From Gracilariopsis chorda (lineage: Eukaryota > Rhodophyta > Florideophyceae > Gracilariales > Gracilariaceae): a stretch of DNA of 50,066 nucleotides. Within the stretch, counting starts at the first letter, position 1. Each line of letters begins with the position of its first letter. A program made the translations under genes and the position numbers. Where the stretch lies: assembly GCA_003194525.1 (NCBI GenBank), contig NBIV01000372.1, forward strand, positions 1-50,066, written 5' to 3'. The notes below the pieces were generated by a model, which saw only the letters and a list, made by a program, of their open reading frames with translations, ran no database searches and had not been told where the DNA came from. Below, in pieces: positions 1 to 8,600 of this stretch.

Positions 1-446
1 CTTGGTGCGGCTTGCTCCTCCCACCTTTACAGGTGCTTATAATACCACTGCACTTGTTTGGGCTCATCATCTGTGGCACAGTGCACTGACCGCGTACTAG
101 ACCTAAAGCCTTGTTAGTGCGTGTTGGCGGTGATGCTATATTAGGAGTCGTCATCAGCCCCACGCTAGATCTAAGGTTTTGATTGCGTAGTTTATCCGCT
201 GTTGCAGTCTTTTCGCTACATTGTCCCAAGTTTGTTCGCTTTTTGTGTTATAAAACCACTATCTGGTCCCATGCTGCTTAATACTTTTTTTTATTTGACG
301 CAGTTGTTTTCTGTTTACTACATTGGCATTGCACGCTTTTGCTGGTACCCTCGAGCTACGATTCTATTTCTGACCTGCCCTCCAGTGAACAAGGGTACAA
401 AAAGACTGTCATCGTCCGGTGTCGCGACAACGTGCAACATGACACT
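1..446 (-). repeat. Left copy of a ~450-bp dispersed repeat, inverted relative to 15728-16177
   Basis: The reverse complement of this stretch aligns along its whole length with 15728-16177 at roughly 80 percent identity by eye. Shared blocks include GCTAGATCTAAGGTTTTGAT (near 165), TTCGCTACATTGTCCCAAG and CGAGCTACGATTCTATTTCTG (first 20 bases of each shown or fewer where shorter is quoted). Similarity stops near 446, just past the shared string AACATGACAC, and is still running at base 1, so the copy is cut by the window edge. I see no protein-coding signal in it. It could be a solo LTR or the end of a DNA transposon; the inner end reads TGTTGCACG in the right-hand copy, which would suit an LTR start. 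Confidence 0.75.
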
Positions 447-1356
447 CACAATATACATAGCGACGCTTCACTTTCTTTCTCTTTGCAGTGACACCCATTG
501 CGAGTTACGTAACGACACGTGACGAACAGCAGCAGCCAGTCTGGATTTGTCGCCGTCAACCTTACCACTGCACAATGCAGTTAATGAGTGCAATGATTTT
601 GCACTTGTATGAGCCGAGGCATTAGTCGGTGAGCGCTCTTTGAAAGCAAGGTCGCAGAATTCTGCGTCTGTTGCTTTTCCAGCAGAGCAACAATCGTGTA
701 CATTCTTAAGATATGCCGGGTAGCCTTCTAACCCTCAACCGTTTGTAATGGTTAACCCTTTTTGACTCTTAGCCGTGGTAGAAGGCCTTTGGCATGAGAA
801 GCTGGTATCGATCTCAAGATTTGCACACGCAGTTTGGCGAGGGCATCGCTGTGCCCCCTCTCGCGATTATTCTGCATATTAATCTGCGTGTAAACCTCTG
901 CGTTGCGTCCTGCGTAGAAATGGGACGCTGGCAAAAGCTTCAATAGCCGTAGCTCGCCTCATACAGGCGCAACACACGCTACGGAACAGCGCTGGTTGTA
1001 AGCATAATCGACGCACGGTTTGAAACGCACCGAATAATCAACGCTAAACAGCGTTGCTCTTCACCTCTTCAAGAAACTTACTTCTCTATCACATCTTGTG
1101 TTGTCAACGTTGGAAGGTTAACCAGCGCAGGTCCATCGCCGACAACCAGCGCCAAATTGCACATCCTGGCCGCTGCACCAGTTGAGCATTCGCGCTCCTG
1201 AGGCACGTTTCACCACGGCGTGCAACGTACTCTTGTGTTGTTTGGTCAAGGCTACCGAATCCGTCGCTATAAGCGCAAGCTCTGCAGAGCGTTCGGGCTT
1301 ACCCTTGTATCTGCGCGGCTCTCCGGCGACGGCGTGTAGTCAAACGTCAGTCAAAG
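447..1356. other. Intergenic, upstream of the Josephin-like gene
   Basis: No open frame here looks like a gene. Short frames at 752-943 (-) and 1182-1487 (+) have no recognisable motif and read like chance. A likely 5' leader for the next gene occupies the end of this stretch. No TATA box stands out. Confidence 0.5.
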
Positions 1357-2572
1357 ATGTCCCAAATGCCTTCAGTGGACGAGCACGCCGATGCATTGCG
1401 CGCTTGCGAGGTACAGCAGCAACAGCAGAGCGAACACAACACTCAACAGCCAGTGCCATCGGACCACGCCGGAGACTACTACGATGACGAAGATGCTGAG
1501 CAGCCAAGTGATCAACAGATGTTGGAGGAAATTGGACTGCTTTTCCACCAGAATAGCCCGCTTTGCACGGCGCAGCGGTATGTGCGCGCAATTTTCCTCC
1601 GTTCTGCGATGCGTAACCACACCCGCGCCGCGTTACACGATAATATTGCGACAGACAGCCATGCCGTCCAGCCTTGTTCATAGGCGAGGAGGTAGATGGT
1701 GTCAAAGCGAAAGCGTCAACAAGATTGTAGGGCGGTGAGCTAGAAACAAAGGTTGACACTGGGAGCCAGATGTGAACAGGGCGCATGCGATATCTAGAGA
1801 GCGATGGCGACGAGTGTGGGGGCAGGGTGCGGGTTTGAAGTTTTTGCTTGCATTACATCAGACGGCCACTAACCGAGCGTTTTATATATGTACGTGTTTC
1901 GAAACGGCATGGAAACCACTTGCATTGCGGTGGGGTGACAACTCAGACGGCTCTGAATGCGGTGTTGCAAGGTCCGTACTTTGATGAACACAGCCTAATG
2001 AGTTTGACGGGCGGTACGGAAAGTGATGCATACACGATGAACATGGCGCTGCAGTCGTTCGATGTGAGGCTGGAACCGGCCAGTCGCGACGTTCTACGCA
2101 ACCTCTACAGAGCGAGAATGCATTCCTATGCTTTCATGAGCAGCGATGGTACGCGCTCCGCCGCTTTGGTGTGCACTGGATGCATTTCAAGGACACGCTG
2201 GATCGACCGCACAACATTGAGCAAGTGGAACTGTGCTTGTCGCAGTTGCAGAGCGACGGGTGCGAGGTGTATGTGGTGCGGGGCAAGCTACCTGCGTGCG
2301 TCGGGGATGAACGCTCTTTCTGGCATGTTCCGTTTTCGTGGGACTCGTTGGTGCGCAGTAGTGGGATGCACGGCTGCGGCAGTGAGGCGTGTCAAGAAGT
2401 GGGGCTGTGTATGTGTGATGAGGATGGATCGTTTGACGGTGGCGTGGGAGATGAAGCTGTGTTTGACCGCCGGTTTGAAGAGGACCTGCGCGCGGCGATA
2501 GCGGCGAGTGTACTGGACGTTGGAGGGGGGAAGGGGGATGGGGAGGGGGAGGGCGGTACGAATCAAACGTGA
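1357..2572 (+). CDS. Josephin-domain (ataxin-3/MJD-like) protein with C-terminal ubiquitin-interacting motif, spliced
   Basis: The gene must be read in three frames. Exon 1 (1357 to about 1577-1581) encodes an acidic, Gln-rich N-terminus (a five-Gln run) and then FHQNSPLC, which matches the start of the Josephin domain with its catalytic Cys. Exon 2 starts at 1947 with TALNAVLQGPYF, as in ataxin-3 LNNLLQGEYF. Exon 3 starts at 2111 and contains ENAFLCFHEQRWYALRR, then LCLSQLQSDGCEVYVVRG, matching the last Josephin strand, and RFEEDLRAAIAASV, a good ubiquitin-interacting motif. Family members remove ubiquitin or trim chains. In an ungapped alignment with ataxin-3, the catalytic His (EHW) is Arg (QRW) and the Asn of FNLNS is Lys, so only Cys of the triad survives. 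The product may bind ubiquitin without cutting it. Family assignment is firm; exact splice sites and activity are inference. Confidence 0.72.
1582..1946 (+). other. Probable intron 1 of the Josephin-like gene
   Basis: Homology demands that the frame ending in SPLCTAQR join the frame beginning TALNAVLQ. A strong donor GTATGT lies at 1578 and a good acceptor, GACAACTCAG, ends at 1946. The join that preserves frame uses GT at 1582 (TAT|GTGCGC). The better-looking donor at 1578 would throw the frame out. Transcript data would settle which is used. Confidence 0.5.
2064..2110 (+). other. Probable short intron 2 of the Josephin-like gene
   Basis: The frame changes between ALQSFDVRLEP and SENAFLCFHEQ. 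GTGAGG at 2064 and the acceptor CTCTACAG ending at 2110 give a 47-nt intron in phase 0 on both sides. This join drops VRLEPASRD, which resembles the Josephin strand LELILFNSP. The alternative donor at 2091 keeps those residues but leaves a 20-nt intron, which is very short. A plain frameshift is also possible. Confidence 0.4.
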
Positions 2573-3034
2573 TGTGTCGTCGGGGGTGGATCGAAGCGCA
2601 AGGGCGGTGGCAGCGAAGAGGCGTCTCGCATGTAGTTAGAGTGAGGATATACCTACGTGTAGTGTGCGGGTTGCGTAGCACGACGGGACACTACTGTACG
2701 CTTGGTACCTTCGTATGTATCTGCCACGTATACTACGCAACGAAAGTGATGCATGCATGCATGCATGTGATGCAAGCTGCAGCCAAATTGCACGTTGCGT
2801 TTGGAGCGCTGGTAGCCGTTTAGCCTTGTAAACGTGGGTAGCCGTTGGCCCCGCAACACGCATGCTGCCAGCTGTGCCACGGAGGCAACTTGCGCCTTCC
2901 GTTGCGATGTGCATGTCGAAAGGGGAGCAGTTGCGTCCGCCACCACAATCTGAGCGCACGCTGCGCTCAACTTACTTCACTCCCGTAGCCATTCTCTACG
3001 ACGGCGCCCGTCGCCACGCAGCCGCATCCCAGCG
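2573..3034. other. Intergenic, with a short ATGC tandem run
   Basis: About 460 bases between two plus-strand genes. The only structure I see is a self-complementary GCATGCATGCATGCATG run near 2750-2766. The frames open here in several phases are short and without motifs. Confidence 0.5.
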
Positions 3035-4108
3035 ATGGCGTTCATCACTCCTTTACCCCTGGGGCGGCCCGCCGCGCACGCATCGCGTAGCCGCGCGCTG
3101 GCAAACTCGCGCAAGCAGCTTTGCACACGGCGAGTATGGCACGCCAATGCCCCCCCGCCGCACGCGCGGCTACAAGACGACGCGCACTCGCAGCTGTCCA
3201 TCGACACGCTGCTGAGCCATTTGCGGGAACAGCATGGCAAGCGCGGGGTGCAAGCGCTGCGTCAGGCAAGCACTCAAAGCAGCGTGCCTCCAAAGGTGCA
3301 CCTCGTGGGAACGGGGCCGGGCGACGCGTCGCTACTCACGCTGCGCTCGTTGCATCACATGCAGACGGCGGATGTAATTCTGTACGACCGACTGGTGTCG
3401 TCTGAAATCCTCACACTGTGCAATCGCAACGCGCAGTTAATCTACGTGGGCAAGCAATCCGGCTTTCACACGCGCTCGCAAGAGGACATCCACCTGCTTC
3501 TGAATTTCTTCTCGGCGCGCCACCAAAAGGTGGTGCGTCTCAAGGGCGGCGATCCGTTTGTGTTTGGGCGCGGGGGGAGGAGGTGGACTTTCTGGAATCG
3601 CGAGGCACTAGCGTGTGCGTGACGGCGGGAATCACGGCGGCCGCGGGCATCGCGGCCGAGCTGGGCATGCCGCTGACGAAGCGCAATGTGGCCGATTCGG
3701 TGCGCTTCATAACTGGGCACACTCAGCAAGGGCGGCAGCTGGACGTGGGGCGGTGGACGAGCGCACGACGTACGTGGTGTACATGGGCTGCAGCAGCTGA
3801 AGGCGGTGGCGGAGCAGATGGCGGTGCGCGGCCTGCGCGCGGACACGCCGTGCGTGGCGGTGCAGGACGGCACGACGCGGCGGCAACGCATTGTGTGCGG
3901 GGAGCTGAGCGAGATCGGGCGGCGCGTGGAGGCGGCGCGGCTGCAGAGCCCGACGCTGCTGTTCGTGGGCAAGGTGGTGCGCCTGGCGAAGGTGTGGGGG
4001 CTGGAGCTGGTCGAGGGCCGCCTGCTGGAGGAGGTGGACGTGAGCGTCATGGCCGTGGTGGCCGACGGGCTGGGCGGCGGCGCGGCGCCACGCAGCGAGC
4101 TGCGCTGA
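3035..4108 (+). CDS. Uroporphyrinogen-III C-methyltransferase, plastid-targeted, interrupted by three one-base G deletions
   Basis: The enzyme adds two methyl groups from S-adenosylmethionine to uroporphyrinogen III to give precorrin-2, the branch to siroheme used by nitrite and sulfite reductases. Family signatures are in order: HLVGTGPGDASLLTLRSL (SAM-binding start), YDRLVSSEIL, VRLKGGDPFVFGRGG, then in the next frame EEVDFLESRG, VTAGITAAAGIAAELGMPLT and VRFITGHTQQGR, then VDERTTYVVYMG, then AVAEQMAVRGLRADTPCVAVQ to a stop at 4108. The first ~85 residues are basic and Ser/Arg/Ala-rich, as in a plastid transit peptide. The three frame changes sit in G runs at about 3572-3577, 3747-3750 and 3785-3787, and one more G in each would keep the family sequence in frame. 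That pattern looks like sequencing error more than decay, though a pseudogene cannot be excluded. SUMT/CobA type is clear; I know no settled algal symbol. Confidence 0.88.
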
Positions 4109-4214
4109 ACGCGGCGGTGGTTACATAGCGAGCACATTTACACAAGCGCGTTCTCGTCTACAACGGTTCTGCGCATTTACTGCAACTCGGCGACGTGGCG
4201 CCTTCATTCCGGAA

Positions 4215-4220
4215 AATAAA
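4215..4220 (+). terminator. AATAAA poly(A) signal candidate for the methyltransferase gene
   Basis: AATAAA lies 107 bases after the stop codon in the gap between two convergent genes (4108 and 4253), followed by a second A-rich stretch. Confidence 0.45.
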
Positions 4221-4252
4221 AATAAGGAACGCCCAACGGTCGCACACAATCA

Positions 4253-5308
4253 TTACACAACGTGTTCCTCCACGTGTTTCTGCGACGTCTGCGAGGAGCG
4301 CCACACAAAGTACGGTCCCAGCACCATCACCATGAACACAAGTCCATGGTGCATTCCGATCGCTTGAGGCGTCGGCGTCGGCAGCAGTCCAACTTGCGCA
4401 ATGGTGAAGTTGAGGAACATGAACAGGTATACCACGATGCCCGTCCCGTAGTACGGAATGCCCTTCGGAAGCTTCGTCAACAACCCGGCGATCATGCCGT
4501 ACAGTCCGTAGAACAGCATGAGCAGCCCCACGAGGATGGAAAAGGCCGGTGAGCGACCCACATGCGGCGGGAACGCAAACACCTTGCCAGCTTCAAACGT
4601 GCCAGCTTCCACGCGGTTGTTGAGAATGCTTCCCAGCATGAACGTCCACAGCCCGGCCAGCGCCAGGTTACCGTTCCAGAACAGGGCGCGCATCTTGTCG
4701 CCGCTCTTGGACATGAGGAAGTTTTTGTCCTCCGCCGCGCCGACCAGGCGCGTGAAGAACACAAACTGTCCTCCCTGCAATGCGAGGCAGAAGTGGAACG
4801 ACGTGAACAGACCCAGGATGATGAGGAAGCGCGACATGGGCACGGACAGCCCAAACAACTCGCCTGTGTCGTTTGCCCTGGCCGAAGGCTGCACAAACAC
4901 AAACACAATGAAGACGTACCAGCCAAGGAGGTTCTGCACGACCATGGCGGCGCGGATGAGCAGCTTGTTGTAGAAACGGAACACCAGAGCGGCGCCGGCG
5001 ACAAACAGGCCCACAAGGCCGAAGATGACCTCGAACAAACCGCCAAAGAAGTACACCCCTATGTCAATGTCATTGACCTCCCGGGAGAGATCATTGTACG
5101 GCAGTTGCAGGTTGAAGCGAATGGCACCCTCGTTCATGACGAGGATGCTCCACACGAGGAGCAGAGCGGCGGCCTCGGTGAAGGCCGGGCCGGTGTGGAT
5201 GCGGCTCTCCTTGACGGGGTCCTCAACGGGCGGGGGGGCCGTGGTGTCGACCTCCGGCGCGGGTGCCGGGGTGGTAACGGCGGCAGCCGGTTGCTCGGTA
5301 GTGGCCAT
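4253..5308 (-). CDS. Multi-pass membrane protein, function unknown
   Basis: The frame is open from 5338, but I prefer the second ATG at 5308 (MATTEQPAAA), giving 351 residues. The first ~45 residues are Pro/Ala/Thr-rich and probably face one side of the membrane. After that come about eight hydrophobic stretches, for example AAALLLVWSILVMN, GVYFFGGLFEVIFGLVGLF, MVVQNLLGWYVFIVFVFV, FLIILGLFTSFHFCLAL, FSILVGLLMLFYGLYGMIA and GLVFMVMVLGPYFVW. Charged loops such as RLVGAAEDKNFLMSKSGDKM separate them. The C-terminus is short and polar (SSQTSQKHVEEHVV). There is no signal peptide. I do not recognise the family, and nothing nearby suggests a substrate. It is convergent with the methyltransferase gene and 299 bases downstream of the BRCT-like gene's stop. 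A TTAAAAG box at about 5391-5397 (minus strand) could be its promoter element. Confidence 0.8.
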   Translation of the reverse strand: MATTEQPAAAVTTPAPAPEVDTTAPPPVEDPVKESRIHTGPAFTEAAALLLVWSILVMNEGAIRFNLQLPYNDLSREVNDIDIGVYFFGGLFEVIFGLVGLFVAGAALVFRFYNKLLIRAAMVVQNLLGWYVFIVFVFVQPSARANDTGELFGLSVPMSRFLIILGLFTSFHFCLALQGGQFVFFTRLVGAAEDKNFLMSKSGDKMRALFWNGNLALAGLWTFMLGSILNNRVEAGTFEAGKVFAFPPHVGRSPAFSILVGLLMLFYGLYGMIAGLLTKLPKGIPYYGTGIVVYLFMFLNFTIAQVGLLPTPTPQAIGMHHGLVFMVMVLGPYFVWRSSQTSQKHVEEHVV

Positions 5309-5607
5309 TGAGCGACTCGGTATCAGACAAACAAGCAATCAAGCAAGTAGGCAGGTAAGCAGCGATGGAGGGGGGTGAACAGCGTCTCTCTTTTAAGCGG
5401 GACGTTCTTCGATGAACACACGACGGCGGGGCCGCGGCGGCGCAACGGATAGGGTGCAGTTAAGAAGCGCCAAACGGCGCGCAGAGCGCACTCTGACGTG
5501 GGCCGCTCTCCCAAACGCAACTACAAAAAAAAAAAACAACACAACGCAACACGCGAGATACAAGCGCAGCAACCGAAAAATATCTGCCAACGCAGCGCGG
5601 CCTCCAA

Positions 5608-8600
5608 TCAGCGCGCGCGCGCGCGCACGCGCCGCTGCGCCTCAAGCGCGTGCGGCACCGACAGTTGCACGGCCGCGTGCAACCGTTGCAGCGCCACACG
5701 CGCCGCCACCGCCTTGCGCCCGAACAGCACCTCCTCCACGCCCGCGTGCAGCGCCAGCGCGCGCCACTCGTCGCCGTTTCGTCTCCGCGCGCGTCCGGCC
5801 TCCGCCGTCCCTCCCCCCCCCCACACCCCCCGCAGCGCGTCGCGCTCGTCCGTCGCGTCCACCAGCCGCACCAGCAGCACCGCCGCCTCCACCGCCGAGT
5901 CGCGCTCCGTCGTGCTCAGCGCCCGCATCACGTGCCGCTGCATCGCCTCCGTCGAGCTCAGCCCCCCCCCGCAGTTCCGCAGTCGTCCCACTCCCTCGCA
6001 CACCGCCTCCAGCCACCCCACCGCCCATCCCCCTCGACCCCCACCGCCCACCCCGCCCCTCAGCTCCGCTTTCTCTCCCAGGCACAGCGCCAGCGTCGTC
6101 ACCCCCTCCTGCAGCTCCGTCTTCTCCCGTCGTTTCTTCGTCACTTTTTTTTCGCATCGCCGACCCACCCCCTCCACCACCTCCACTACATCCCCGATCA
6201 CCGCGCCCCCCAACTTCCTCAACGCCATCATCGCCTTCTCCAATCCGCGAACCTTCCCGTTCCTTCCCTCCTCGTCCACTTCTCTACCCGCTCCTCCGAG
6301 CTGCACATCCTTTAGAGCTGCCATCACGCCCTGCAATCCCCCCACCTGTCCCAGTCTTCTGCACAATCCTTTCAGCATCTCACGCTCCTCCTCCTCCCAT
6401 TCCGCGCCCTCACTAACGTACCCCCACACCACGCAGCTTACGCAAACTCGCCTCACCTCCATCACTCGTTCCGCCGCCAGTTTTCCCCACTCCTCCCACA
6501 CGCTCCGCCCCCAGAATCCTATCATCACTCGTTCATCAAACTCCCCGTTCGCATCCGCCGCCGTCTCCGTCATTTTGTATCGTCGAACCCTGTCCATCGC
6601 CTCCTGCAATCGTTTGTCTTCGCCCTTGCCCTCGTTCTCCATCCAATCAATGCAGATCACCATTCCCATCACAGCCCCACCCCGCTGTTTGATTTTTCGT
6701 CCCCATTTCTCGTCATCCACGCTCTTTACCCGCATTGCTCCCATTGCCAGCGCCTCCACTGCTCCCTCACCTCCCATCAGCTTACTCCTTACCCCCTCGT
6801 CTCCATGCTGTTTCTGAGCCTTTCGCACTTCAATGCTCAGTCTCATTTCCTCTTCAATCACCTCCATCAACCCGCCAAGCACCAGATGTCTCTTCTTCGC
6901 AATCCATTCCGCTCCATGCGCTTCAATCTGTCCCAGAACCTCCAGCCCAAACCTAGCCAACGTCCCAACATGGTTCCAGCACTTACCCAGAGCTCTTGCA
7001 GCAATTTTTACCGCCCCTGCCCCGTCTTCCCGTACTTTCCGAGTCAGATCTCTTGCAACCTTCGACAGTGTTCCAAACGTTCTCACTGCCAAGCTGGAGA
7101 ATATCGAATCCTGAACTCGTAACACCTCTCTCGTTCCACTCTCTGCGCCCTTGCGTTCAGTGCATTTGCGCATAACCATGAGATTTCCTACAACGTTCTC
7201 AGAGAGCCATTCCATATACACGCTCAAGTCTTTTCCCTGCGCCAGCACAACTTTGCATCGAATGCATATCGCTTCCATGATCGCGCTCCATCCCAAGTCC
7301 TTGTCTCCGCCATTCCTAGCGACATGCTCAGCCACCTTTTGCAGCGGGGGGCATTTCGACGTCAGCATACGACAAAACAGATACTCGCCATTCTTCGACG
7401 ATGACGACAGTCCATCTGCGACCGTCAGCAGAACACCCACGTGGTGATTTACTGCACACGACGAACTTCCGTTTGCGTCTACCCGTCTTCTTGTGAAAGG
7501 AGCTCCATTCTTGATAACGCTCATCGCCCGTTTCATTACGTTTCCGCCCTCTTCACGTGCATACTGCCATCCCAAGTATAGCAGACAGTCACATCCCGTC
7601 TTCAGCTCACTTTCGAGACGACTGCGATCCGAAACCAACGTCAAACTTGCAAATCGCGATGCCACGGTTGCAGTTTTCGCACAAAAGCAGTTCTGGTTGC
7701 GCGCTTTTGAAGCGGATAACACTGCCTTAGAAGTAGCCATCAGAACTTTCTCTGAAACTGGCCACAACCTCCCCGAGAGGTGTACGCTAAACGACTTGAT
7801 AAAGCTCATTAGCACCTTCTCTGAACGATCCACGTCGTTGCTCCCCGCAATAGATTTCACGAGACGGTCAATCCCATTGCAAACCACTATCCAATTCTCT
7901 GGACATAAGGGCGAGTCACCGCCTTCAGCAGTAGAGAGCACGCCCTCTTCAATGTCCAGTCGAACTGCAAACATGATGGATATCAGGATCAACCCTGAGA
8001 GGAATAAATCTACCATCTTCTTCTCGTCTGTGAAGTCTTTGCTGTTTATGATCTTCTTCTCATCGAAAAGTTCTGCAAACCACAGCTCCAACGCCTTATT
8101 AATCAGACGCCACGCTTCGTCGTGTCCACCACCTTGAGCGGCCCTGCGAATAGCCGCCGTCCAGATCCCAGCGATTGCCCTGTGTCGGAACGGAACACTG
8201 CCACCATCCTTGGAAGCAAGGAAAACTGCCAACGAATCAAAACCAGAATCCGTCTGTACCTTTCGCAGGTCGATGAGCTCTTTTGCCAGTACTGATATAA
8301 CATCGACGTCTGGATCACACGCCAACAAGCGCACGAAAATCCCAGTTATCGTCCGAGTTTCTGATTCGGATTGACCACCTGCTATGGCAAGCTTGCCAAG
8401 AGCTTTTGATTCAAACAGCGCAGACCAAATCTGCCTGAAGTTGGTGTTGGAGAGCTTCCTTCTGTCGTTCATCCCTTCTACTCCATTCCAGCCAATGAAG
8501 TTTTCCGCCCCGAGGATCCACTCAGTTGCATCTAATGTGGTTTCACAGAGCTGATCATCCGCAGAGTTCCCAGTCGCTTTCGGTATTTTACTAGCCCTTT

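Noticed and set aside
3418..4137. Frames of 236 (+) and 223 (-) residues over the methyltransferase
   Set aside because: The plus frame is the middle part of the same gene after a lost G, then runs on out of phase; the minus frame is GC-rich shadow.
5412..6817. Two long plus-strand frames (334 and 439 residues), Pro/Ser/Thr-rich
   Set aside because: They are the antisense of the purine-rich 3' end of the BRCT-like gene; composition explains their openness and neither has a motif.
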